Assembly: GCF_019740315.1 (NCBI RefSeq)
Contig: NZ_JAHXZR010000003.1
Coordinates: 248,001-312,000 of the forward strand
Direction: 5' to 3'
DNA from: Oceanobacter mangrovi
Lineage (GTDB): Bacteria > Pseudomonadota > Gammaproteobacteria > Pseudomonadales > Oceanobacteraceae
Length of the DNA stretch: 64,000 nt
Shown here piece by piece: positions 33,383 through 41,953 of the stretch. The notes under the pieces are model-generated. The model made no database searches. It was not told the DNA's origin and was given only the letters and a program-made list of their open reading frames with translations. The position numbers and the translations under genes are program-made. Within the stretch, counting starts at the first letter, position 1. Each line of letters opens with the position of its first letter.

Positions 33383-34507
33383 ATGAAGCTGAACAGCATC
33401 CCGGAAATCATTGAGGACATTCGTGCCGGCAAGATGGTCATCCTGATGGATGACGAAGACCGTGAAAACGAAGGTGACCTGATTCTGGCGGCCAGTGCCG
33501 TCACCCCGGAAGCCATCAACTTTATGGCCATGAAAGCCCGTGGTCTGATCTGTCTGACGCTCAGCGAAGAGCGTTGTGACCAGCTGGGTTTGTACGCCAT
33601 GGTGCCGCAGAACGGTTGTACCTATGGCACAGCGTTTACCGTGTCGATTGAAGCAGCAGAGGGCGTCACCACCGGGATTTCTGCTGCTGACCGTGCTCGT
33701 ACCGTACTGGCAGCGGTGGCTGCGGATGCCAAACCCGCGGATCTGGTGCAGCCGGGGCATATTTTCCCGCTGCGGGCCCGCAAGGGCGGGGTGTTGACCC
33801 GCGCTGGTCATACCGAAGCTGGTTGCGACCTGGCCAAGCTGGCTGGTTTCGAAGCTGCCAGTGTGATTGTCGAAATCATGAACCCGGACGGCACCATGGC
33901 GCGCCGCGATGACCTGCTGCAGTTTGCAGCTGAACACGACCTCAAGATTGGCACCATCGCGGACCTGATCCAGTACCGTATTGCCACCGAAGCCACTGTT
34001 GAGCGTATTGGCGAACAGCCACTGGCGACCATGCACGGCATGTTCAATATGGTGACCTACGAAGACAAGATCAGCAGCGCTGCCCATATCGCGTTGGTGA
34101 TGGGTGACATTCAGCCGGACGAGCCGGTACTGGCGCGAGTCCATGCGATTGACCCGCTGCGCGACCTGATCGGTGCCAACTACACCGGGCCATCGAACTG
34201 GAGTCTGTGGTCGGCACTGGAAGCGGTGGCAGCCGAAGGCAAGGGGATTGTGGTGCTGCTCGACCGTGAAGATTCTGCCAGCGCCTTGCTGCAACGAGCG
34301 CCACAGCTGATCCAGCCGAAGCCGAGTACCAACCATAAAGTGTTCAGTGACGTTGGTACCGGGGCGCAGATTCTGCGTGATCTGGGAGCCAGCAAGATTC
34401 GTCACCTGGGCGCAACATGGCGATTTGTCGGGTTGGAAGGTTATGACCTGGAGCTGGTTGAAAGCGTGCCGTTTGATGCCTCAATGCTGAGCGGCAAGGC
34501 AAGTTAA
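33383..34507 (+). CDS. 3,4-dihydroxy-2-butanone 4-phosphate synthase with degenerate RibA half (RibBA/RibBX type)
   Basis: A 374-residue two-domain protein. Residues 1-205 are an intact RibB domain ([16 protein letters not shown] at 22-37; [16 protein letters not shown]), which makes the four-carbon riboflavin precursor from ribulose 5-phosphate. Residues 210-360 align with GTP cyclohydrolase II but lack the zinc Cys triad that follows GDxFGSxRC; the segment reads [17 protein letters not shown]. So the RibA half is probably inactive or regulatory, as described for RibBX forms. Starts at 33383 or 33371 are possible. Its place under the same operator as a flavin-dependent oxygenase and a flavin reductase suggests it boosts flavin supply when the pathway is on. 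Confidence 0.88.
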   Translation: MKLNSIPEIIEDIRAGKMVILMDDEDRENEGDLILAASAVTPEAINFMAMKARGLICLTLSEERCDQLGLYAMVPQNGCTYGTAFTVSIEAAEGVTTGISAADRARTVLAAVAADAKPADLVQPGHIFPLRARKGGVLTRAGHTEAGCDLAKLAGFEAASVIVEIMNPDGTMARRDDLLQFAAEHDLKIGTIADLIQYRIATEATVERIGEQPLATMHGMFNMVTYEDKISSAAHIALVMGDIQPDEPVLARVHAIDPLRDLIGANYTGPSNWSLWSALEAVAAEGKGIVVLLDREDSASALLQRAPQLIQPKPSTNHKVFSDVGTGAQILRDLGASKIRHLGATWRFVGLEGYDLELVESVPFDASMLSGKAS

Positions 34508-34522
34508 GCGGTCAGAAGCAGC

Positions 34523-34546
34523 AAGTGGGCGGCTCGCCCACTTTGC
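34523..34546. terminator. Hairpin between convergent ribBA-like and gntR genes
   Basis: Perfect 8-bp stem AAGTGGGC-ggctc-GCCCACTT (34523-34543), with only a short T-run. It is the likely end of the ribBA-like transcript and may serve both strands. Confidence 0.5.
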
Positions 34547-34601
34547 CGGTGGGCGATTGGCGCAGGAGGGAATTTATTCCCGATGACTTGTGGCTGACGG
34601 T

Positions 34602-35333
34602 TTATTTGGCAGCGTAAATCGGCTCAATACTGGCTGGATCAATACCGCTTTGTTCGGCCATCACTTTTAATGCCACCGCGGCGGCTTTCTGTACGTGTTC
34701 AACGCTGGCCTTGTGGGCGGCGTCGGCATCGCGGGACTGGATGGCGTCGAAGATGGCACTCATCTCGGCGCCACTGTCTTTATAACGGTCGTTCTGTGAC
34801 ACCGAGGTGGCGCGCAGGAAGCTGATCCGGGCTTGCAGCTGACGCAGCACGCTGCAGGCGGTGGCGTTGCCACAGCCAGTAAACAGCACATCGTAGAAAT
34901 CGCTGACGGCCTGGATGATGGTGTTGATATCACCACTACTCAAACGGCTGTGCAGTTTTTTCAGGGAATATTCGAGGTCGAGCATTTGCTCATCGCTGGC
35001 GCGGACGGTGAACAATTGCGCCACCAGACCTTCGAGGGCACAGCGCAGTTCGTAGATTTCCCGCGCCTGTTCCATGGTAATTACGGCTACTCGAGGGCCT
35101 TTGCCGTCGAGGTATTCAACCAGACCTTCGGATTCAAGGTGGCGCAGGGCTTCCCGAACGGACGTACGGGAAACGCCCAGCATGTCGCAGAGATCACGCT
35201 CGATGAGGCGGTCGCCAGGCAGAAAGCGGAAGCTCATGATGGCGCTGCGCAAGGCTTCAAGCACCTTTTCACGCAAGGTCACGGCCGTTCGTTCAATCTT
35301 GCCCAATTCTTCCCTGGCTTGTCGCTGCAACAT
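34602..35333 (-). CDS. GntR-family (FCD/FadR subfamily) transcriptional regulator
   Basis: A 243-residue regulator. Residues ~15-80 form the GntR winged helix (LREKVLEALRSAIMSFRFLPGDRLIERDLCDMLGVSRTSVREALRHLESEGLVEYL). Residues ~95-225 form the all-helical FCD ligand domain (REIYELRCALEGLVAQLFT; metal-binding His/Asp pattern only partly visible). The ATG at 35333 is chosen; a GTG at 35372 would add 13 residues. It is the last gene of the catabolic operon (operator 3). GntR/FCD proteins bind palindromes such as TGGTATACCA, so it is the best candidate to bind the four operators, probably as a repressor released by a pathway compound. Confidence 0.9.
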   Translation of the reverse strand: MLQRQAREELGKIERTAVTLREKVLEALRSAIMSFRFLPGDRLIERDLCDMLGVSRTSVREALRHLESEGLVEYLDGKGPRVAVITMEQAREIYELRCALEGLVAQLFTVRASDEQMLDLEYSLKKLHSRLSSGDINTIIQAVSDFYDVLFTGCGNATACSVLRQLQARISFLRATSVSQNDRYKDSGAEMSAIFDAIQSRDADAAHKASVEHVQKAAAVALKVMAEQSGIDPASIEPIYAAK

Positions 35334-35425
35334 ATCTTGGTTCCAATTTCCACAGCATGCCCGTCGGCACACAATCGGTTGATCAAAGAGGGCTCCCGGA
35401 GCGGGCCGGGAGTCATGGCCTGAGC

Positions 35426-35836
35426 TCAGGCTAGCGGCTTGTCGTCGTCAACACCATTCTCGGCGTCCATCTCGGCAAAGACGGCTTTGGCAATTCTAAA
35501 GCTATCTATCGCTGCTGGCACGCCGCAATAGATGGCAGTTTGCATGAAGACTTCGCGGATTTCTTCCTTGGTGAGGCCATTATTGATGGCACCACGCACG
35601 TGCACCTTGATCTCGTGTGGACGATTCAGTGCTGTCAGCATGGCCAGATTGATCAGACTGCGCTGCTGACGGCTGAGACCTTCACGGTTCCAGATATCAC
35701 CCCAGCAGTATTCTGTCACCAGTTCCTGCATCGGCCAGGCGAATTCATCACGGTTGTTGTTGAGGCTGTTATCGACGTATTCGTCGCCCAACACCTCACG
35801 GCGGACCTGCAGGCCCGCATCAAATTTATCAGTCAT
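35426..35836 (-). CDS. Carboxymuconolactone decarboxylase (CMD)-like protein
   Basis: A 136-residue PcaC/CMD-family protein: GLSRQQRSLINLAMLTALNRPHEIKVHVRGAINNGLTKEEIREVFMQTAIYCGVPAAIDSFRIA is the family core. There is no CxxC pair of the AhpD peroxidase branch (only one Cys, in IYCG). In PcaC this fold decarboxylates a lactone; a related lactone or decarboxylation step is plausible here, since the trigonelline route passes through a hydroxybutyrolactone and releases CO2. That link is inference. ACGGAG precedes the ATG; 30 bases separate it from the semialdehyde dehydrogenase gene. Confidence 0.85.
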   Translation of the reverse strand: MTDKFDAGLQVRREVLGDEYVDNSLNNNRDEFAWPMQELVTEYCWGDIWNREGLSRQQRSLINLAMLTALNRPHEIKVHVRGAINNGLTKEEIREVFMQTAIYCGVPAAIDSFRIAKAVFAEMDAENGVDDDKPLA

Positions 35837-35866
35837 AACGGACTCCGTTAATCGCGGGCGAGCAGC

Positions 35867-37321
35867 TCAGACAGGAGCGCCGAGGCCACCCATCATCATG
35901 TATTTGATTTCGGTGTAGTCATCAATGCCGTAGCGTGAACCTTCGCGGCCCAGGCCAGAGGTTTTGACACCACCAAACGGTGCCACAGCGGTTGAGATCA
36001 GCCCTTCGTTGATGCCCACCATGCCGTATTCGAGTGCTTCGCCAACCCGCCAGGCACGACCGAGATCGCGGGTGAACAGATAGGCTGCCAGACCGGCGTC
36101 GGTATTGTTGGCAATGGCAATGGCGTCGGCTTCGGTATCGAACTTCATCACCGCGGCCAGTGGCCCAAAGGTTTCCTCGTTGGCGACCGCCATATCGGCG
36201 CTGACACCACTCACCAGTGTGGGCTGGAAGAAATGTTGGCCTGCCGGGTGCGGTTCGCCGCCGACATGCAGGGTTGCGCCCTTGCTGATGGCATCACTGA
36301 CGTGACGCTGGACGGTGTCGACCGCATGCTGGTTGATCAGCGGGCCCTGTTCGATGCCGGCGACCATGCCGTTACCGACCTTGAGTTCACTGACGGCACT
36401 GGCCAGGCGGCTGACAAATTCGTCGTGAATACCGGCCTGCACCAGAAAGCGGTTGGTGCAGACGCAGGTCTGACCGGCGTTGCGGAACTTGGATACCATC
36501 GCGGCCTTGATCGCAGCGTCGATATCAGCGTCATCGAAAACGATAAAGGGCGCATTGCCGCCGAGTTCCAGCGACACCTTTTTCACGGTGTCAGCACACT
36601 GGCGCAGCAGCAACTTGCCGATTTTGGTGGAGCCGGTAAAGCTCAGTTTGGCGACCGTTGGGCTGGAAGTCAGCTCGTTGCCAATCTCCACCGCGTCACC
36701 GGTAATGATGTTGAAAACACCGGCCGGAATACCAGCCTGATGGGCCAGTTCAGCCAATGCCAGCGCTGAAAATGGCGTATCGGGGGCCGGTTTGCAGATG
36801 AAACTGCAGCCAGCGGCCAGTGCCGGACCACACTTGCGGGTGATCATGGCAGCCGGGAAATTCCACGGCGTAATCGCAGCCACTACCCCGATTGGTTGGC
36901 GTACCACCACAATGCGGGCGTTCGGGTTGGGGCTTGGAATAACATCACCGTAAACCCGCTTGGCTTCCTCGGCGAACCATTCAATAAAGCTGGCAGCGTA
37001 GAGGATTTCGCCATGGGCTTCGGCCAGTGGCTTGCCCTGTTCCAGCGTCAGGATACGGGCCAGCTCGTCAGCGTGAGCGACCATCAGGTCGTACCAGCGA
37101 TAGAGAATCTTGCTGCGCTGCTGGGCGGTCATGGCAGCCCAGCCCTGACGAGCGTTATTGGCTGCTTCGATCACCTGTTCGGTTTCGGTTTTGCCCATCC
37201 GTGGCACGCTGCCCAGTTGCTCACCCGTGGCCGGGTTGAATACCGGATCACTGGCGCCACTGATGGCATCGCGCCACTGGCCATTGATGTAGGCCTGCTG
37301 GCGGAACAGTTGCAAGGTCAT
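35867..37321 (-). CDS. Succinate-semialdehyde dehydrogenase
   Basis: A 484-residue aldehyde dehydrogenase of the GabD type. The GabD signature runs throughout: EQGKPLAEAHGEILYAASFIEWFAEE, PWNFPAAMITRKCGPALAAGCSFICKPA, catalytic Glu in VSLELGGNAPF and catalytic Cys in FRNAGQTCVCTNRF, and the second Cys next but one that GabD enzymes use for redox control. It oxidises succinate semialdehyde to succinate with NAD(P). The start at 37321 overlaps the flavin-reductase stop (ATGA); an upstream extension to 37372 is inside that gene. Succinate semialdehyde is the known end product of trigonelline cleavage, so this gene is a strong argument for that pathway (tgnE-like). Confidence 0.9.
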   Translation of the reverse strand: MTLQLFRQQAYINGQWRDAISGASDPVFNPATGEQLGSVPRMGKTETEQVIEAANNARQGWAAMTAQQRSKILYRWYDLMVAHADELARILTLEQGKPLAEAHGEILYAASFIEWFAEEAKRVYGDVIPSPNPNARIVVVRQPIGVVAAITPWNFPAAMITRKCGPALAAGCSFICKPAPDTPFSALALAELAHQAGIPAGVFNIITGDAVEIGNELTSSPTVAKLSFTGSTKIGKLLLRQCADTVKKVSLELGGNAPFIVFDDADIDAAIKAAMVSKFRNAGQTCVCTNRFLVQAGIHDEFVSRLASAVSELKVGNGMVAGIEQGPLINQHAVDTVQRHVSDAISKGATLHVGGEPHPAGQHFFQPTLVSGVSADMAVANEETFGPLAAVMKFDTEADAIAIANNTDAGLAAYLFTRDLGRAWRVGEALEYGMVGINEGLISTAVAPFGGVKTSGLGREGSRYGIDDYTEIKYMMMGGLGAPV

Positions 37322-37863
37322 CAGGCCAGCGCCTCCTCGGGCGTATGCAGGGCACTGAAGGAACCACGGCAATACACCATCGGGGTTTGCTCGTCGTTAC
37401 AGTGCATGTGTTCGATGCGGCCGATCAGAATGGCGTGGTCGCCACCTTCATACTCGTGCCAGCGGGCACATTCCATGGTCGCCACGGCATTGTTCAGTAC
37501 GGGCGCACCACTCAGTCCCTGGCGGATATCGAGTTCGTTGATGGCCTGCTGCTTGGCATCGCCTTTTTTGGCGAAGGCGAACGCTTCAGTGGCCTGGTTG
37601 TCGGCCAGAATATTGATCGAGAAATATTCCGCCTGGCTCAGTGCCTGATAGCTTTCCGAGTTGTATTGCGGGCATACCAGCACCAGCGGCGGATTCATCG
37701 ACAGGGCCGAGAAGGCGCTGGCGGTCAAACCGCTGATCTTGCCGTCGCTGTCGTAGGCCATTACCACGGTGACGCCGCTGGGGAATGAACCCAGCGTGCG
37801 TTTGTAGAGTGCCTGGGTGGCTTCTTGTTGCTCAGCCTGTTGCTGTTCGGTTTGAGTCGTCAT
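37321..37863 (-). CDS. Flavin reductase (two-component monooxygenase partner)
   Basis: A 180-residue protein of the HpaC/flavin-reductase-like domain family: TLGSFPSGVTVVMAYD, GLTASAFSALSMNPPLVLVC, SINILADNQ, and HAILIGRIEHMH are the usual blocks. It reduces FMN or FAD with NAD(P)H and hands the reduced flavin to a partner oxygenase; the only such oxygenase nearby is the luciferase-like protein at 41954-42991. The N terminus is Gln/Glu-rich (residues 3-14). In the trigonelline pathway the reductase partner is TgnA; orthology here is inferred from context. Confidence 0.88.
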   Translation of the reverse strand: MTTQTEQQQAEQQEATQALYKRTLGSFPSGVTVVMAYDSDGKISGLTASAFSALSMNPPLVLVCPQYNSESYQALSQAEYFSINILADNQATEAFAFAKKGDAKQQAINELDIRQGLSGAPVLNNAVATMECARWHEYEGGDHAILIGRIEHMHCNDEQTPMVYCRGSFSALHTPEEALA

Positions 37864-37913
37864 ATTGACCTCTTGTTTGTTCTGGCGCTGGTCGTTTGGG
37901 GTTGAAACCGGGC

Positions 37914-39392
37914 CTAGCGCATCACAAATGGATCGGCCATTGGCTCGCTGGACAGGTTGATCCAGACGGTTTTCTTTTCGGTGTAGGACAGCACGGCATC
38001 GATACCGCCTTCGCGGCCATAGCCACTGTCACCAAAGCCGCCAATCGGCGCCATGGCAGAAACCACCCGATAGGTATTAACCCAGATAATGCCGCTGCGA
38101 ACGTCACGGCAGAGACGGTGAGCGCGAGCGATGTCACGGGTCCAGATACCGGCAGCCAGACCAAAACGGCTGTCGTTGGCCAATGCCAGTGCTTCTTCCT
38201 CGGTCTTGAAAGGAATGGCGGCAGCCACCGGGCCAAACACTTCTTCCTGCATCAGGGTGTCGGTTGGGCTTTGGCATTCCAGCAGGGTCGGTTCGTAGTA
38301 CCAGCCGCCGTTGACGTCCGGGCGTTTACCGCCATGACGCAGCACCGCACCCTGTTCGAGGGCGGTAGCAACCATGTTTTCGGCAATATTGAGCTGGGCT
38401 TCCGTGGTCATCGGGCCCATCTCAGTGTCGGCATCCGATGGCTTGCCGATCTTGATGCGGGCAGCACGGTCGGCCACTTTCTGCAGCACTTCTTCGTAGA
38501 TGGATTCGTGAATCAGCAGCCGCGAACCGGCCACACAGCTTTGGCCTGAAGCGGCGAATACACCGGCAACGATACCGTTCACGGCGCTGTCGATATCGGC
38601 ATCCGGGAAAACGATTTGCGGCGACTTGCCACCCAGTTCGAGTGACAGGTGAGCGAAGTTATCGGCACTGGCACGCACGACATGACGGGCGGTAGCGGCA
38701 CCGCCGGTGAAGGCGATGTGCCGTACTAACGGATGTGAAGTCAGCGCTGAGCCAGCACTTGGGCCATAACCGGTCACGACGTTCAGGACACCGGCCGGGA
38801 AGCCTGCCTGCTCAGCCAGCTGGGCCAGTGCAACAATGGACGCTGACGCATGTTCAGACGGCTTGATGACGATGGTGTTACCCGCCGCCAGAGCCGGTGC
38901 CACCTTGATCGCAGTCAGATACAGCGGGCTGTTCCAGGGAATAATCGCAGCCACGACGCCAATTGGCTCGCGCACTGTGTAGGCCATCATGTCCGGCTTG
39001 TCGATCGGCAGGGTTTCGCCTTCGATCTTGTCGGCCAGACCGGCCATGTAATAGAAAAATTCTGGCAAGTAGGCCAGCTGGCCACGGGTTTCGCGGATCA
39101 GTTTGCCGTTTTCACGGCTTTCCAGCTGCGCCAGTTGCTCGCCATTTTCACTAATCAAATCACCCAGTTTACGCAATAACTTGCCACGGGCGGTGGCGGT
39201 CAATGAGCGCCAGGCCCGGCCATTAAAGGCGGCGTCGGCAGCCTTGACGGCGATATCAACGTCGTCTCCATTGGCATCCGGGAAACTGGCCCAGGGCTGG
39301 GCACAGGAAGGGTCCATGCTGTCAAAGCGGGCTGCCGAAACGGCCTCACAGGATTCACCGTTGATGTACATCTGGAAGCTTTGCAGGCTCAT
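37914..39392 (-). CDS. Aldehyde dehydrogenase, candidate MFMB-dehydrogenase-like step
   Basis: A 492-residue NAD(P)-dependent aldehyde dehydrogenase with catalytic Glu in LSLELGGKSP and catalytic Cys in FAASGQSCVAGSRL, and REPIGVVAAIIPWNSPLYL for cofactor binding. It is of a different subfamily from the GabD-type gene in the same operon (closer to betaine/hydroxymuconic aldehyde types), so the operon has two distinct aldehyde oxidation steps. The start at 39392 overlaps the stop of the hydrolase gene by 4 bases; a longer open frame to 39536 is not coding. In the trigonelline route a dehydrogenase (TgnC) oxidises the ring-opened hydroxylactone; this gene is the best match by type and place. 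Confidence 0.85.
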   Translation of the reverse strand: MSLQSFQMYINGESCEAVSAARFDSMDPSCAQPWASFPDANGDDVDIAVKAADAAFNGRAWRSLTATARGKLLRKLGDLISENGEQLAQLESRENGKLIRETRGQLAYLPEFFYYMAGLADKIEGETLPIDKPDMMAYTVREPIGVVAAIIPWNSPLYLTAIKVAPALAAGNTIVIKPSEHASASIVALAQLAEQAGFPAGVLNVVTGYGPSAGSALTSHPLVRHIAFTGGAATARHVVRASADNFAHLSLELGGKSPQIVFPDADIDSAVNGIVAGVFAASGQSCVAGSRLLIHESIYEEVLQKVADRAARIKIGKPSDADTEMGPMTTEAQLNIAENMVATALEQGAVLRHGGKRPDVNGGWYYEPTLLECQSPTDTLMQEEVFGPVAAAIPFKTEEEALALANDSRFGLAAGIWTRDIARAHRLCRDVRSGIIWVNTYRVVSAMAPIGGFGDSGYGREGGIDAVLSYTEKKTVWINLSSEPMADPFVMR

Positions 39393-40237
39393 AGACTGAC
39401 CTCCGTTGAAACAGGTATTTGGGTTCGGGCAGCCTGACTGCCGGGTTTGGCTTGCAGGAATTCCAGCAACACCTGGTTGACCAGCTGCGGGGATTCCATT
39501 GGCATCATATGACGCTGACCAGCAAGGATCTGACAACGGCCGTTAGGCAGTTGCGCCGCCAGTTCGGCAGCCATTGCCGGGGTTGAGCCCGGGTCCAGTT
39601 CACCGGTCATCACCAGAGTGGGTGACTGAATGGACGTTACCTGGCTGGCCAGATAGTTGTCGGCGCCAGCAAACAGCCGATAGGCATTGAGATAGCCTTG
39701 CGGATCATTGCCCAGCACCAGCTCGCGCACCTGATCAATCTGGCCAGGACTGGCGGCCCGATATTCAGGGCTGAACCAGCGTTCCAGCGCGGTTTGCAGG
39801 TTGGCGTTGGCACCATGCACGGCAACTTCTTCTGTGCGCCTGATGATGGCATTACGAACGGCATCCGAGCGGTTGAACACACTGCCCATGATTACCAGTT
39901 TGCCAACATACTGCGGGTAACGGATGGCGAACACCCGTGCCACCAGTCCGCCCATCGAAAAGCCGACAATGTGAGCCTTGCTGATGTGCAGGTGCTGCAG
40001 CAGCTCCAGCAGTTGTTCGGCGTAGTCTTCCAGTGTTGCATTGTCATTCTGCAACGGGCTCTGGCCATGACCCAGCATGTCGTAGGTGATCAGGCTGAAA
40101 GCGGATTTCAGCCCTTCACATTGACCACCCCAGATGGAGTGGTCGAGGCCGACACCATGAATCAGCACCACAGCTTCGCCTTCACCGATGACGGTGTAGG
40201 CGGTACCTGCCGGGCTCTTTCCGGTTCGATTGCTCAT
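39389..40237 (-). CDS. Alpha/beta-fold hydrolase
   Basis: A 282-residue alpha/beta hydrolase. Oxyanion HGVGLDHSIWGG, nucleophile Ser in VGFSMGGLVARVFA, acid Asp in MTGELDPGSTP and His in GQRHMMPMESP are in order. In the trigonelline pathway a hydrolase (TgnD) splits the formamido-methylene succinate into CO2, methylamine, formate and succinate semialdehyde; this gene, between the two dehydrogenases and the AA_synth gene, is the candidate. Alternatively it is a lactonase or enol-lactone hydrolase. It starts 12 bases after the AA_synth gene. Confidence 0.87.
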   Translation of the reverse strand: MSNRTGKSPAGTAYTVIGEGEAVVLIHGVGLDHSIWGGQCEGLKSAFSLITYDMLGHGQSPLQNDNATLEDYAEQLLELLQHLHISKAHIVGFSMGGLVARVFAIRYPQYVGKLVIMGSVFNRSDAVRNAIIRRTEEVAVHGANANLQTALERWFSPEYRAASPGQIDQVRELVLGNDPQGYLNAYRLFAGADNYLASQVTSIQSPTLVMTGELDPGSTPAMAAELAAQLPNGRCQILAGQRHMMPMESPQLVNQVLLEFLQAKPGSQAARTQIPVSTEVSL

Positions 40238-40249
40238 GTAGCTGCCTTC

Positions 40250-40846
40250 TTATTTGGCCAGTTGGGCTTCAGCTTCGAGGTCTTTCAGATCCTGGTAACG
40301 GTTACCGATACGTGGGTGCAGACGGCCACCGGTAGCAGCGCCGAGGCAGACCACGATTTCGTTGGCACGCGGCGCGTCTTCAATCGACATTTCCAGGGTG
40401 ATGTAGTGGGAACGGAAGCCTTCGTCGTCCTTGTGCATCATCGGGATCTGGATCGAAGTGCCCGGGCCACCACGCTTGTTGGTGAACGACAGGTAGCTCT
40501 TGGCATTGACGGCGTTGCGGTAGTGGTTACCAAAACGCAGGGTGTGGATCACTGCCGAGGCGTGTTCGATTTCACCTTCGGCACCCACAACGGCGGCTTT
40601 GCCATAGGCTTCGATCTGGTCGTGACCACCGATGTAACGGCCGATGTAGTCAACGATCAGGGCGCCCAGCTCGGAGCAATGGTCGCGAATTTCCGGGCTC
40701 AGGTCTTCAACAAAACCACGGCCAGCCCATGGGTTGGTGATGATGGCGGCAACGCCCACCATAGTGACCGGCTTGTCAGCCGCCTTGCCACCTTCAATAA
40801 AGGTTTCTTCGATAGTGGTAACGATCTTGCGAATTTCAAAGGCCAT
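40250..40846 (-). CDS. AA_synth (DUF1185) family protein, first gene of catabolic operon
   Basis: A 198-residue protein of the so-called amino-acid-synthesis family (PF06684): MAFEIRKIVTTIEETFIEGGKAADKPVTMVGVAAIITNPWAGRGFVEDL, then AVVGAEGEIEHASAVIHTLRFGNHYRNAVNAKSYLSFTNKRGGPG. Homologues often sit beside flavin-dependent oxygenases and amide hydrolases in catabolic clusters. The fold's exact reaction is not known to me. The start at 40846 follows AGGAAT; the open frame to 40945 crosses the operator. The trigonelline work reported an accessory conserved protein, and this may be its counterpart, but I cannot confirm that. Confidence 0.8.
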   Translation of the reverse strand: MAFEIRKIVTTIEETFIEGGKAADKPVTMVGVAAIITNPWAGRGFVEDLSPEIRDHCSELGALIVDYIGRYIGGHDQIEAYGKAAVVGAEGEIEHASAVIHTLRFGNHYRNAVNAKSYLSFTNKRGGPGTSIQIPMMHKDDEGFRSHYITLEMSIEDAPRANEIVVCLGAATGGRLHPRIGNRYQDLKDLEAEAQLAK

Positions 40847-40927
40847 GTCGGATTCCTGCGTGCTGAGTGAGAGGTCAGAGCGATCGACCGCTTTGTCGGA
40901 CTCGGTATTATCTTTTGCTCTGTGTTT

Positions 40928-40943
40928 TGGTATACCATAATAC
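40928..40943. promoter_or_regulatory. Operator 3, TGGTATACCATAATAC
   Basis: Identical 16-base site, 82 bases before the AA_synth start and 56 bases before the divergent AraC-type gene start at 40999. It may control both. Confidence 0.78.
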
Positions 40944-40998
40944 AAAATAATTTTTGAGCAATATTAAAATGCAAATTCAGCACCGGGGAGGTTGAATT

Positions 40999-41811
40999 AT
41001 GGCAATCCATTCAGGGGCATCTGATTCCATAAAAGAATATGCAGTTTTGTTACGGCCGGGATTTCGATTAGCGGATCTGGTACGGGTACTGGAGTGGATG
41101 GAAGCCCGTAAATCGGTTATTGAAAGCCGTATTAACTGGACAATATGTTCAATCGACGGCGGCCTTGTGCGTGGTAATGACGGCATGTTACTGATGGCGC
41201 CCACTGCACTGGAATCTGTCCTGGATAGTCATATTGGCCTGCTGGTGATCAGCGGCGCTGACAACCCTGAATTTGACTACCAGTTGCTGCACAGCCTGCA
41301 ACAGCGTGGTCGATCACCGCTGTTATGGCTGGGCGCCAGTCTTTACCAGAGCGACTACTACTTGTTTCAGGAATCCGCCTGTCGCGACAAGCTGGATGAA
41401 ATCATGGTGCGGATCTTTATGGCCGACCTCAGTGTGGAGCAGGGTGATGCTTTACTGGCGCGGCTGGAGGTTGCACCAGTGCGCCTGAGTCTGTGCGATT
41501 CCCGCGTCCAGCGGGCATTGGCGATGATGCGACGTGACATTGATCAGCCACTGGATCGTGAGCGAATTTCCCGTGAAGCCTGTGTGTCGGTACGCCAGCT
41601 GGAGCGCTTGTTCCAGAAGTATTTTGAGGCCACGCCGGGCAAATATTTCACCCGCATGAAGATGGATTTGGCCCGTACCTGCCTGCAGTTGGGGGACGGT
41701 AACGTCACTGACATCGCCTATCGACTCGGTTTCAATTCGGTGTCACATTTTTCCCGCTTGTATAAAACCGAGTTTGGCGTAGCGCCTGGACGGACACCGG
41801 TTATCATTTGA
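40999..41811 (+). CDS. GlxA-like AraC-family transcriptional regulator
   Basis: A 270-residue regulator. The N-terminal ~165 residues have the DJ-1/PfpI-like pattern of GlxA/GbdR/CdhR regulators (LRPGFRLADLVRVLEWMEARK; LLVISGADNPEFDYQLLHSLQQRG), but shorter than the usual ~200. The C-terminal ~100 residues form a double AraC helix-turn-helix (RISREACVSVRQLERLFQKYFEATPGKYFTRMKMDLARTCL ... DIAYRLGFNSVSHFSRLYKTEFG). GGGGAGG lies before the ATG. Members of this group control betaine and carnitine catabolism in Pseudomonas, so it may be the positive regulator of the cluster alongside the GntR protein. Confidence 0.88.
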   Translation: MAIHSGASDSIKEYAVLLRPGFRLADLVRVLEWMEARKSVIESRINWTICSIDGGLVRGNDGMLLMAPTALESVLDSHIGLLVISGADNPEFDYQLLHSLQQRGRSPLLWLGASLYQSDYYLFQESACRDKLDEIMVRIFMADLSVEQGDALLARLEVAPVRLSLCDSRVQRALAMMRRDIDQPLDRERISREACVSVRQLERLFQKYFEATPGKYFTRMKMDLARTCLQLGDGNVTDIAYRLGFNSVSHFSRLYKTEFGVAPGRTPVII

Positions 41812-41832
41812 TAGCCGGTTATACCGAGCAGT

Positions 41833-41860
41833 CCAGTTATTATCAGCGGATAATAACTGG
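41833..41860. repeat. 12-bp perfect inverted repeat after the AraC-type gene
   Basis: CCAGTTATTATC (41833-41844) and GATAATAACTGG (41849-41860) with a 4-base loop. No T-run follows. It lies 22 bases after the AraC stop and before the bidirectional terminator. Confidence 0.7.
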
Positions 41861-41891
41861 ATAATGCGCCGGTAAAAATAAAAGCCAGCTC

Positions 41892-41926
41892 AAAAAGGGA
41901 ATATCCGTTTGGATATTCCCTTTTTT
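41892..41926. terminator. Bidirectional rho-independent terminator
   Basis: Perfect 15-bp stem AAAAAGGGAATATCC-gttt-GGATATTCCCTTTTT with T-runs on both strands, placed between the convergent AraC-type and luciferase-like genes. Confidence 0.95.
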
Positions 41927-41953
41927 ATATGCTGTTTTAAAATGTTTTATGGC

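Noticed and set aside
33329-34405. 358-codon frame antisense to the ribBA-like gene
   Set aside because: Opposite to an intact RibB domain; runs through operator 2; no family pattern.
39698-40870. 390-codon frame antisense to the hydrolase and AA_synth genes
   Set aside because: Overlaps two genes with clear motifs; product has no recognisable domain.
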